Source of the DNA: Halocaridina rubra
Lineage: Eukaryota; Arthropoda; Malacostraca; Decapoda; Atyidae
DNA: 64,000 bases
Direction of reading: 5' to 3'
Assembly: GCA_037179515.1 (NCBI GenBank)
Contig: JAXCGZ010022657.1
Span: 182,501-246,500, forward strand
Below the pieces are notes generated by a model. The model worked only from the letters and a program-made list of their open reading frames with translations. It was not told where the DNA came from and did not search any database. The translations under genes and the position numbers were made by a program. Shown here one piece after another: positions 38,267 through 62,276 of this stretch (positions are counted from its first letter, which is position 1; each line of letters begins with the position of its first letter).

Positions 38267-38356
<90 letters not shown>
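38267..38356. repeat. (TA)n array
   Basis: TA repeat between two transposon ends. Confidence 0.97.
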
Positions 38357-38361
<5 letters not shown>

Positions 38362-38635
38362 GTATTCCTCGGCTAAGGTCGTTTCGAGTTAAGTCGTTCT
38401 CGATTATACGTCGGTTTTCAAAAAAAATATATGGAAAAATAAAAAAATAAAATAAACAGTTTACGTCATTATAATCAACTTTACGTCTGTCCTCTACAAA
38501 TATTGGAATCATAATATCACTAGAAAACCATTAAAAGCACATGAAATCATGTCACTGTACAATAAATAAAAACAAAAGCACATAAAATCATGTTATTGTA
38601 CAATAAATAAGAATAAAAGCTTATAAAATCTGATT

Positions 38636-39010
38636 AAAATATGTACAGTAGTTCCAATATCTACCGTAAGGCGTCGTCACTCGTCATAATAATAATAGTA
38701 ATAATAATAATAATAATAATAATGATAGTAATAATAATAATAAGAATAAGAATGCGAATAAGAATAAGAATGCAGCAGGCATTTGCATTTATCGAAAAGG
38801 ACTTTCTTTGTTCGAGGATATGGATCCCAATGCTATAAATAAAAACAAAAGCACATAAAATCATGTTATTGTACAATAAATAAGAATAAAAGCATATAAA
38901 TATCTTATTAAAATACGTACAGTAGTTCCAATATCTACCGTTAGGCGTCGTCACTCGTCATAATAATAATAGTAATAATAATAATACTGTAATAATAATA
39001 ATAATAATTA
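38636..39010. repeat. Direct repeat with (AAT)n tracts
   Basis: TACAGTAGTTCCAATATCTA..GGCGTCGTCACTCGTCATAA occurs twice, each followed by an AAT run. The 38740-38770 part mixes AATAAG and GCG variants. Confidence 0.85.
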
Positions 39011-39136
39011 TAATAATCGGATATTATGAAGAAAATTGAAAAAAAGCATTAAGAACAAACAGCAAAGTTATTTTTAATATAATATTGTCAGGGAAATAGC
39101 GTGTTAGGGTGCATCAGCTGATACGGAAGTAGCAAA

Positions 39137-39687
39137 CTAGGCTGCCAGGTACAGGGAAAGTTCCTTGTTTTAGGGAAATTCAGGTGGATACAGGGAAACA
39201 GGAAAGAAACTTTAAAATTCACTAAAATATAGGGAAAATCCAGAAAAGAAAGAGGGATAATCTAGGGAAATCTGGAGAACTAGCTATTATTATTCTAATT
39301 CTTTATATTTTTACTCTGTGTGGTAAATGAGATGAAGAAATTGAAAAATACATTGGATGCAGAGAGAGATTTTTCACAAGTGAAGTTAATGAAAACACAA
39401 ACGAGAAATTCTTTAACCTCAGAATTATTAGTTGGGATGTTACATGCAAAAAGAACTTTTGAAACTTCATCTGCTGAAGACATTGAAATAACTAAGGCCC
39501 ATTTAAATTTCATGACTGATGATATTTGCCAAAAAGATCAACAATAAAGTATGTAATGAGATTATGAGCAGTATTTAACTTTTGAAATATGCATTGTATA
39601 TGTATCTGTAATGGGGATAATGATCCAAATAGGAAAATTTTGTAAGTGAATCTAGGGAATTTTTGACAGCTTGACCTGGCAGCACTG
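39137..39687 (+). mobile_element. hAT transposon remnant with perfect 8-bp target duplication
   Basis: The ends CTAGGCTGCCAGGTACAGGG and, reversed, CAGTGCTGCCAGGTCAAGCT are flanked on both sides by GTAGCAAA (39129-39136, 39688-39695). The inside keeps the C-terminus of a hAT transposase. Confidence 0.88.
39320..39547 (+). pseudogene. hAT transposase C-terminal dimerisation region, fragment
   Basis: The 75-residue frame contains DAERDFSQVKLMKTQTRNSL and LTSELLVGMLHAK. This fits the hAT C-terminal pattern ER.FS.V..IKT..RN.L....L.GLL. The frame ends IEITKAHLNFMTDDICQKDQ. The zinc finger and catalytic portions are absent, so the element is an internal-deletion product. Confidence 0.68.
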
Positions 39688-40088
39688 GTAGCAAAACGTT
39701 TGCCGATAGAGGTTCGTTCTCCTGCATCTTACTCCTCTTCTACCGCTTAATGCAATCGGATATTATGAAGAATATTGAATAAAAGCATTAAGAACAAACA
39801 GCAAACATATTTTTAATATAATATCGTCAGGGAAATAGCGTGTGAGGGTGCACCAGCTGATACGGAAGTAGCAAAACGTTTGCCGATAGAGGTTCGTGCT
39901 CTCGCATCCTACTCCTCTTCTACAGCTTAATGTGATCGGATATTATGAAGAAAATTTATAAAAACCATTAAGAACAAACAGCAAACATATTTTTAATATG
40001 ATATTGTCAGGGAAATAGCGTGTGCGGGCGCAGCAGCTGATACGGAAGTATGACAAAACGTATGCATCCTCGTCCTCACTACCACCAT

Positions 40089-40284
40089 CAGTGTTGCCAG
40101 AATACATAAATGAGAGAAATGATAAATATAAAAAACATACATGTAAGCTGGTAAGTTATTTCAAGTATCTTAAAGATGAAGTACATTTTTATTTAAATTA
40201 CAGTACTACCATCTTGTAATTAATATATATCTTAAAATGTACCATACATTTGAAAATAAAGCATTCGGTTTATCTGGCAACACT
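40089..40284. mobile_element. hAT-like MITE, sister of 10927-11230 without internal duplication
   Basis: Ends CAGTGTTGCCAGAATACATA and, reversed, CAGTGTTGCCAGATAAACC. Flanks ACCACCAT and GCCCCCAT match at 6 of 8. It is 196 bases against 304 in the sister, and lies in the same host-repeat context, so both descend from one insertion. Confidence 0.78.
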
Positions 40285-40329
40285 GGCCCCCATGCTAAGC
40301 CTGTTGCCAACGGCATAATAGGGTTCATT

Positions 40330-40625
40330 AATTTGTTTACTGTACATAAATTTAAAAATAAAGATACTATCTGCCCAACGTGTGAACAATGTGAAGAGAG
40401 CCTAGAACATTTTCTACTATTTTGTGAAGCATATGCACAAATAAGAACAAAATAGAATTTTTTAGCACAACCATATATAGAAAAGAAAATTGAAATAATT
40501 GCTAATATATTGTTATTTAGATATTGTAGTGAAAAAGACGTCAAAGAAAGAAAAAAATTTATATAAAGAATTTGTAGAAAAAGAAATCAAATAATAAAAA
40601 CTGCACAAACAATTTAGCAAAGCAA
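40330..40625 (+). pseudogene. LINE ORF C-terminal fragment with zinc-knuckle-like motif
   Basis: INLFTVHKFKNKDTICPTCE, then CEESLEHFLLFCEAYAQIR, gives the CPxC..E..HFLLxC pattern found at the C-terminus of Jockey/I-type LINE ORF2 proteins. After a TAG at 40453-40455 the frame continues with plausible coding. The fragment is isolated with no reverse transcriptase nearby. A related non-coding flank (CTGTTGCC..GGCATAATAG) is at 11258-11285. Confidence 0.5.
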
Positions 40626-40796
40626 ATCAAGACTTGGGAGCCGTTGCAAAAGGCATATCCCACTCAACTATACTACTACTACAGTAAATCTGTATATCTA
40701 GGCTAGCCTAGAGACAAGTTAATTTGATTTAAGTCGTTTTTCGACTTAAGTCGTCTCTCCTGGAACCAATTAACGACGTTAAGTGAGGTATACCTG

Positions 40797-40900
<104 letters not shown>

Positions 40901-41006
40901 TAATCCCTCGTTTATCGCGGGGGTTCCGTTCCGGGACCGGCCGCAGTAGGTGAATTTCCGCGAAGTCGGAACACCTTAACATAAAAATTTTTTTTTTTTT
41001 TTTTAA

Positions 41007-41215
41007 AGATGATTATGACACCAGGACGCCCAAAAGTTATAAAATAAAACAGCCTTTATCAGGCTGCAAAGAGAAACAGAGATGGAGAGTGTAATGACCT
41101 GTCAGATGTGAAGGGATTATAAAAGATGTGTAATGAATACCCAGCTCTCTGCTGGGTTTTATTATACCTTTGCATTACTTTCATGATGTATATTCCAAAA
41201 ATTCTCCTTAGATCC

Positions 41216-41267
<52 letters not shown>

Positions 41268-41315
41268 GTTATTATTATTTTTAACAATAATTTTCCTTTG
41301 ATGATGATTGTGGAG

Positions 41316-41349
<34 letters not shown>

Positions 41350-41437
41350 ATATCATTATTATTACGAATTTGTAATTAAACCATTATTTCTACATTAAAT
41401 AATGTAGTTTTGGTTGAATGAACACGAGTTAATTAAA

Positions 41438-41522
<85 letters not shown>

Positions 41523-41635
41523 ATTTTATTCTAGCCAACCCCCCACACTCTCTTTGTCCCAGCCAACTAGGGAGGGGCACTATACACAGTTATTAAAGTA
41601 AATAAACCAACAGATGTACAAACATTGATGAGCCC

Positions 41636-41669
<34 letters not shown>

Positions 41670-41725
41670 GAATCATGATGATAATAATCTCCACAATCAT
41701 CAAATGAAAATTATTGTTGCCAATA

Positions 41726-41771
<46 letters not shown>

Positions 41772-41973
41772 TCTAAGGAGAATTATTGGAATAAACATCA
41801 TGAAAGTAATGCAGAGGTGTATTAAAACCCAGCAGAAAGCAGGATATTCATTACACATCTTTAATAATCCCTTCACATCCGACAGGTCATTACACTCTCC
41901 ATCTCTGTTTCTCTTTACAGCCTGATAAAGGCTGTTTTATTTTATCATTTTTTGGCCCATCCTGGTGTCACAA
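41007..41973. repeat. Inverted repeat with ~205-base arms and a microsatellite spacer
   Basis: Arms 41007-41216 and 41775-41973 pair with scattered mismatches. The spacer holds (TTA)n (41218-41279), ATTAATTAAAGACT followed by (CT)n (41439-41518), a piece of unplaced DNA with CAGCCAACTAGGGAGGGGCA, and (AAT)n. Confidence 0.82.
41439..41518. repeat. (CT)n microsatellite
   Basis: 80 bases of CT, followed by CCAACATTTTATTCTAGCC as in composite copies. Confidence 0.98.
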
Positions 41974-41994
41974 AAAAAAATAAAAAAAATATAA

Positions 41995-42114
<120 letters not shown>

Positions 42115-42156
42115 CGCGATACAGTGAATCCGTGATATGTGAACCGCGAAATTGCG

Positions 42157-43741
<1,585 letters not shown>

Positions 43742-43820
<79 letters not shown>
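43742..43820. repeat. (TA)n array
   Basis: TA repeat between MITE end and composite copy 4. Confidence 0.97.
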
Positions 43821-43825
<5 letters not shown>

Positions 43826-44612
43826 CTAGTTCTCAGAATAACGCCTAGATAGGTTCTCAGAAGTGTCGGGTAAATGGAAAATCGCATAAAAAAACGAGTT
43901 ATTTTCCATAGGAAACAATGATAAAAGGCATAGATACGTTCCAAACCTTACATAAACACACCATGCCAAAGATATAAGATAAGTAAAAAACATATTTTAT
44001 TACTACATAGCAAAGCAGAAAGCCCTGTATCTATTTTTAAGAGTATACAAAAGATATTCATATTCACTTTACAACTAGAAATTAACATGCATTACTATAC
44101 TTTACTCTATTATGCAGTGGGCAACAGTTATACAGTACACTGGGTCATGCATGGTGGCAGTGAGCAAGTAACTTATGTGGTAGAAGAGGAGGAGGATGCA
44201 GGAGAACAAACCTCTATCTGCAAATGTATACAAAGATAAAATAAGGATTATAAATAACCAAAGCAAGAATAAAAAACGAAAAAAAAAATAATTATGCAAT
44301 GCCTAAATCTACCATATGACAGATTAAAAAAACTTAATCTACATTCTCTAGAGAGGCACAGAGTTAGGGGGGATATGATTGAGGTGTATAAATGGTTTAA
44401 AGGGATTACGGGTGATATTAATAAAGTTTTAAAAATTCATGATCAAACCAGAACTTGTAATGGGTTATGGATTTAATCTTGATAAATTTAGGTTCAGAAG
44501 GGAAATTGGTGAAAATTGGCTTGGTAATACCGTATACTATTCCTAGTAGGATAATAAATGCCAATACCTTAGACACCTTCAAATGTAGATTAGATAGACA
44601 TATGACAGAGGT

Positions 44613-44943
<331 letters not shown>

Positions 44944-44958
44944 ATTGGGTAGAATAGA

Positions 44959-45220
<262 letters not shown>

Positions 45221-45302
45221 TTAATTAACTCTTGTTCATTCAACCAAAACTACATTATTTATTGTAAAAATAATGGTTTAATTACAAATTCGTAATAATA
45301 CC

Positions 45303-47030
45303 TACATACATATACCTTGGCTGTTTCCCCCTTTAATTGGGGGGTAGCCGACATCAAGAAAGGAAAATAAATATGGGGATTACTTTGCTCTATGGGCAAT
45401 GACGAGGGAGCTAGCGACCGTTCAGATGGCACTGCTGGAGTGCCACAGCTCATCCTCCCGGCTCTTCCACAACCTGTGTCGCTTCACAACTGCCAGCTCC
45501 TCCTACTGCCCCTACCACAGGGCTATCTCTGTAAGATGCAGCCCCGTGGTAACAGCAGATGCCCATCAGAGCCGCGTCACAATCGCTCGCCACTCATTCC
45601 TATTCCTAGCACGCTTGCTTGCTTCCCTCACATCCATCCTCCTATCATTCAGGGCTCTCCTTACTCCATCCATCCATCCAAACCTAGGCATCCCTCTAGC
45701 ATTTCTCCCATCAACTCTCGCATTCATCACCTTTTTCAGCAGCCTTTCATCATCCATCCTTTCCACATGGCCAAACCAATCTCAGAACATTCATATCTAC
45801 TCTGGCTACAATTTCTCTCCTCACACCCGTTCTTGCTCTCACCACTTCATTCCTAACCCTATCCAATCGAGATACACCAATCATACTCCTCAGGCATTTC
45901 ATCTCAAACACATTTAGTTTCCGTCTCTCACTTACTTTCATACCCCATAACTCTGATCCATACATCACAGTTGGCACAACCACTTTCTCATACAAAACTT
46001 TCTTAACATTCATTTCCAACACTCTATTCTTCATCACTCCTTTAAATGCACCCAACACTTTACATCCTTCATACACTCTGTGACACACATCTGCTTCCAC
46101 TCCACCATTTGCAGCTATAACCGAGCCTAAATACTTAAACTGATTAACCTCCTCAAGTGTCTCTCCATTCAACATAACATTCAATCCAGCGCCATCCTCA
46201 TTTCTTGTACACCTCATAACCTTACTCTTTCCCACAGTCACTCTCAGCTTCCTTCTCTCACACACCATTCCAAATTCTGACACTAACTGACACAGCTTTT
46301 CCTCTGAATCTGCCACCACCACAGTATCATCTGCAAACAGCAACTGATTCAGCTCCCACTCGTTATCATCCCCATCTACCATTCTCAAACCTCGACCACG
46401 CACTCACTCATTCACCTCTCTTACAACTCCATCAATATACAAATTGAACAGCCATGGTGACATCACACATCCCTGTCTCAGTCCCACACTCATTGGAAAC
46501 CACTCACTCACTTCATTCCCTACCCTAACACAAGCTCTACTACCCTCATACAAACTCTTCACTGCATGCAACAATTTACCATTGATTCCATATAATCTCA
46601 AAACATTCCACATAGCCTCTCTATCAACTCTATCATATGCTTTCTCCAGATCCAAAAATGCAAAATACACATCCTTACCCTTTGCTAAATATTTCTCACA
46701 TAACTGCCTAACTATAAAAATCTGATCTATACAACCTCTACCTCTCCTAAAACCACTCTGCACTTCCGCGATCACATATTCTGTCTTATCCCTAATCCTA
46801 TTAACCAGTATCCTACCATACACTTTTCCTACCACACTCAACAAACTTATACCCCTAAAATTACTGCATTCATACATATCTCCCTTACTTTTGTATAGGG
46901 GCACTATACAGGCAATCACCCAATCAACTGGCACCAATGACAACATAAAGCATATATTAAACACTCTCACTAACCATTCCAATGCAGTCACACCCCCTTC
47001 TTTCAACATCTCCGCTCTCTAATGATATTA
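45303..47030 (-). mobile_element. Non-LTR retrotransposon, 5'-truncated, one stop and one frameshift
   Basis: On the - strand 47009 to about 45566 encodes reverse transcriptase with motifs in order: LVPVDWVIACIVPLYKSKGD, FRGISLLSVVGKVYGRILVN, VQSGFRRGRGCIDQIF, AFLDLEKAYDRVDREAMW, SVGLRQGCVMSPWLFNLYID, LLFADDTVVVADS (catalytic DD), NQFKYLGSVIA, then a long C-terminal part (VVVPTVMYGSELWGMKVSER, RTGVRREIVARVD). A single TGA at 46401-46403 splits the frame after VVREVNE, and a frameshift near 45755 precedes the last ~60 residues (RFGWMDGVRRALNDRRMDVR). The 3' end carries GGGTAGCC..GGTA and no long A tail. Clade not assigned. It differs from the CR1-like LINE, and endonuclease is missing. It interrupts composite copy 4 within its (AAT)n stretch. 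Confidence 0.88.
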
Positions 47031-47304
47031 ATAATAATAATAATACTAATAATAATCTCCACAATCATCATCAACGGAAAATTGTTAAAAATAATAATAA
47101 TAATAATAAGATCTAAGGAGAATTTTTGGAATAGACATCATGAGAGTACTGCAGAGGTATATTAAAACCCAGCAGAGAGCTGGATATTCATTACACATCT
47201 TTTATAATCCCTTCACATCTGACAGGTCATTACACTCTCCGTTTCTCTTTACAGCCAGATAAAGGCCGTTTTATTTTATTATTTTTTGGTCCCTCCTGGT
47301 GTCA

Positions 47305-47335
<31 letters not shown>

Positions 47336-47430
47336 CATTATTCGCGAAATCCGAGTTTCTTACTATTATTTTTTTTGGGCGTTATTGCAATTTCGTGGAT
47401 AAAAAAATCGCGTATAAAAGGAACAAGGTG

Positions 47431-53607
<6,177 letters not shown>

Positions 53608-53611
53608 TTTA

Positions 53612-55415
53612 CAGTAATCCCTCGCTATACCGCGGTTCACTATCGCGAATTCAGTGCATCGCGGTTTTTTTTGGCAATTTTTTTTTTTACAGGGTACATG
53701 CAAAAATATTGAAAAAATAAACTTTTTCAGTATTTTCATTATTTTATTGAAAACAAAAATTTTCTTTATTTTATTGATACAAAAATGTATTTCCAAGCCT
53801 AAGAATAATAAAACATTAAGAATTAGTAAAAAAAACAAATTTGAACATGTAACTCTGCACCACAGAAAGTACGATACCGGTATCAGCGTTTCGGAAAACC
53901 CAAAGGGTCACACCTACGTGAGCTAGCATATATTAAAATTTCCAGTAGCTTCATTATTTTATTGATAAAAAAATTTATTTCTTAGCCTAAGAATAATAAA
54001 ACAGTAAAAAAAAGTAAAAAACATAAATAATCACAGTATTACACCATGTAAAATACGATACCGGTATCAGCGTTTCGGATAACGAAAAGGGTCGCACCTA
54101 CGTGAGCTAGTACATATTGAAATTTTCATTATTTTATTGATAAAATAAGTATTCCCTAGCCTAAGAGTAATAAAACAGTAAAAAATAGTAAAAAACATAA
54201 ATTTAAACATATACACTCACAGTATTGCACGATAGCATACACTGTATTGGCGTCTTGGAAAACGCAAACGCTCTCAACTACGTGAGATACTTCATGGAAT
54301 GCTATTGGCTGAAAGGGTGAGAGACGACAAATCTCAGAATTGTTTTCCTATATGTTCTGTATCATGGGCTCTGATTGGCGTTTTGATTGAAGTTTGGTTC
54401 TCTCACCATCTTCCATTGTCTCGCCTCACTCGTTCAGTCTAACTGACATGTGCGCAGTTCGGGTTGTGCTTATTAATATGTTATGCTTCAGGTGTTGGGT
54501 TCTTTCGATAACAGTCTCCTATGCTTCAAAAGGCCCCTCTTTAATTTCAAGAGGCTCTTGCAGATCTCCTTTAACGTGTGATTTACAAGAGATTTCCTCT
54601 ACTGGGGGAGCATCAATATCATTTCCTTTGCCTTAACAAACTCCTCTTTAATTTCAAGCAGCTTCTGCAGATCTTCTTTAAAGTGTGATTTACAAGAGAT
54701 TTCCTCTACTGGGGGAGCATCAGTATCGTTTCCTTTGCCTCAACAGACTCCTCTTTAATTTCAAGCATCTGCTGCATATCTTCTTTAACGTGTGATTTAA
54801 AAGAGATTTCCTATACTAGGGGAGCATTAGTGTCATTTTCACAGTTTTCAATGCCATCCACCTCCATCATAGAAGGAGAAGGAACACAATTGGTTTCTGA
54901 AGACTGACCTGAATTGAGACCAGTTTGTACAAAGTCCAAAGTATACTGTATTTCAAAACATCACTGATAGGATAATTGGCCTCTCCACTTCCATATTTTT
55001 CATAATGATCAAGGGTTTTCCTATGTACTGTTTATTCAATTCACTTCGTAACTGATCCACGAGGAAATCGAAGACCCTGGCCTTACACTTGAACGTCTGG
55101 CAGCCCTGTATGAACACGTGAAAGCACTCCAACAACTCTCACAAGAGTGACCTTCTGCAATCTTCTTGACGATGCCATGTCATTACCACCTCATTCACAG
55201 TAAGTTTACCTATCACTTTCATATAAATTTACGCTTGGACGCTGTTATTAATAAAGTAAAGGGTGGTTTGTTAACAGTATAGGGAGGGTTTGTAAAGTAA
55301 ACGTAAAAATAAATGTAAAATACCTATGTACATATAGGGTGATCCTACTTCGCGGAAATTCACCTATCACGGTCGGTCCCGGAACCAAACCCCCGCAATA
55401 AACGAGAGATCACTG
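53612..55415 (+). mobile_element. Pogo/Tigger element carrying foreign coding repeats
   Basis: Ends CAGTAATCCCTCGCTATACC and, reversed, CAGTGATCTCTCGTTTATTG. At 55061-55150 on the + strand a transposase C-terminal piece remains (EEIEDPGLTLERLAALYEHV) and then a stop. Between the 5' flanking block (to about 54490) and that piece lies DNA absent from the longer relative 57219-60334. Confidence 0.75.
54520..54945 (-). pseudogene. Captured coding fragment with 107-bp tandem repeats (three units)
   Basis: On the - strand, LDFVQTGLNSGQSSETNCVP and MMEVDGIENCENDTNAP are followed by three units of EEIS(C/F)KSHxKEDLQxLLEIKEE. The landmark GATTTCCTCTACT recurs at 54591, 54698 and 54805 (the last as GATTTCCTATACT), exactly 107 apart. 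Because 107 is not a multiple of three, each unit is in a different frame, so the duplication arose in non-coding DNA after a 1-base loss. One unit also has GAG changed to TAG. The acidic KEE-rich wording resembles linker regions of zinc-finger proteins, but I cannot name the source gene. Confidence 0.5.
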
Positions 55416-60334
<4,919 letters not shown>

Positions 60335-60344
60335 TATATATATA

Positions 60345-61612
60345 CAGTGTTTCTTCCATTATCGCGAAGGTTTGGTTCCGGGACCCGGCGCGAGACAGGA
60401 AAATCGCGGAGTAGGATCAGCCTATATGTACATAGATATTTTAATTTATTTTTACGTTTACACCGTATAAACTGTATACACCCTCCCTGTACTATTAACA
60501 AACCACCCTTTACTTCATAAATAACAGCATGCAAGCGTAAATTTATATGACATACTCATGTACATAGGTATTTTACAACTATTTTTACGTTTACTGTATA
60601 AACCCTCCCTGCACTGTTAAAAAACCACCCTTTACTTTATAAATAACAGCATGCAATGTACATTTATATGTACGTGATAGGTAAACTTACCTTATCTGTT
60701 ATGGTTAACATTTTCCTTTGCCGCTTAGGCTCACTACAAGAAGCCTTAGAAGATGAAGGATGCTTGGGAGGCATTGCAAAGGTTAAAATATGCGAGTAAA
60801 AAAATCACAAGCAAAACGTATTAATAAGCACAACGTGAACGGCGCACACGTGTAACTTATCTGAACGAGTGAGGCGAGACAATGGAAGATGGTGGAAGCC
60901 TTTGTCCGAAACGCTGATAGCGGTATCGTATTTTACATGTTGCAATACTGTTAGTATTTAAGTTTTTTACTATTTTTTACTGTTTTATTATTCTTAGGCT
61001 AAGATATACTTTTTTTTATCAATAATATCATAAAACTACTGGAAATTTTAATATATATGCTAGCTCACTTAGGTGCGACCCCAATACATTGTACGCTATC
61101 GGACACTATCTCACGTAGGTGCGAGCCTTTGTCCGAAACGCTGATAGCAGTATCGTATTTTACATGTTGCAATACTGTTAGTATTTATGTTTTTACTATT
61201 TTTTACTGTTTTATTATTCTTAGGCTAAGAAATACGTTTTTTTATCAATAAAATCTTGAAACTACTGGAAATATAAATATATATGCTAGCTCACGTAGCT
61301 GCGACCCCAATACATTGTACGCTATCGGTCACTATTTCGCATGATGCAATACTGTGAGTTATACTGTAGTATGTATATCTAAATTTATGTTTTTTACTAT
61401 TTTTTACTGTTTTATTATTCGTAAGCTTGGAAATAAATTTTTTTATCAATTAGATAATGAAATGTTTTTTCAATAAAAAATTAAAATACTGAAATTTTTT
61501 TTTTTTTATTTTAATAGTTTTGCATATACCCCCCAAAAAAATATAAAATTGCCAAAAAAAATCACGGTACAGTTAAAACGTGAGCCAAGAAACGCGATAC
61601 AGCGAAGGATCA

Positions 61613-61615
<3 letters not shown>
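60345..61615 (-). mobile_element. Pogo/Tigger MITE with transposase fragment
   Basis: Ends CAGTGTTTCTTCCATTATCG and, reversed, CAGTGATCCTTCGCTGTATC. Transposase start from 60774 down to about 60690, joined to GTAAGTTTACC as in 16801-18206 and 49796-51375. Only ten bases of TA separate it from the preceding element. Confidence 0.8.

Positions 61616-61616
<1 letters not shown>

Positions 61617-61703
<87 letters not shown>
61617..61703. repeat. (TA)n array
   Basis: TA repeat between element ends. Confidence 0.97.
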
Positions 61704-61706
<3 letters not shown>

Positions 61707-62266
61707 CTTGAAACGTGAGGATAGGTTCTCAGAAGTGTCATGTAATGAAAATTCGCTTAATGTAACCAGTCATTTACCATAAGAAACAATGATAATAAGC
61801 ATAGATATGTTCCACAACCGTACATAAACAGACTATGCCAAAGATATAAGATAAGTAAAACATAACAAAGCTGAAAGACCTGTAGTTATTGACATTAATA
61901 TACAAATAGTGTACATTATAAAAGATATACAGACTTAAAATAAATACTGTAAAGAAAAAAAATATTAACACACCCTGAGAACAAACCCTTTATCTGCAAA
62001 CGTAAGCAGTAGGAGGAGGAGACAAAAGCAATAGGAGAGGGAGGAGAAGAGGAGGAGGAAGGGGGAGAGCAAAGCACTGGTTGTTGTTGGGGTTAATACT
62101 GGGTGAAGAGAGACTGAAGCACAAGGCAGCATGGTGGGAAACTGCCTCAGAGGCAGTCGCTTAGTTACTGAACAACCATTTTTTTCGCTTTTCTCACATG
62201 TAGCTCGCGCATTTCATATTTTCCAATTTTGCGTATTATTGCAAGGCGTAAAAAGCAAGTTGACTG
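61704..62266. mobile_element. CTCACCTCTTGG / CAGTCAACTTGC element, complete short copy
   Basis: Left CCTCTTGAAACGTGAGGATA and right, reversed, CAGTCAACTTGCTTTTTACG, TA-flanked. At 563 bases it is the most compact member. It contains the AGGAGGAGGAAGGGGGAGAG block and GGAAACTGCCTCAGAGGCAG, a palindromic stretch also in 34916-35572. Confidence 0.65.
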
Positions 62267-62276
62267 TATATATATA

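Larger units (their letters stand above)
38359..40796. mobile_element. CAGGTAT(T/A)CCTC element enclosing several nested insertions
   Basis: Left CAGGTATTCCTCGGCTAAGG and right, reversed, CAGGTATACCTCACTTAACG are inverted repeats flanked by TA; both continue into GTCG..AAGTCG blocks. The interior holds a duplicated (AAT)n block (38636-38720 and 38914-39010), ~180-bp minisatellite units of the CACCTxGTTC family (39020-40070), two hAT-like elements and a LINE C-terminal fragment. Confidence 0.72.

Noticed and set aside
38641..38954. Ile-rich frames at the AAT repeats
   Set aside because: Simple-repeat read-through on both strands.
45392..45917. Two + strand frames rich in Ser, Pro and His
   Set aside because: They are antisense shadows of the LINE reverse transcriptase C-terminus on the - strand.
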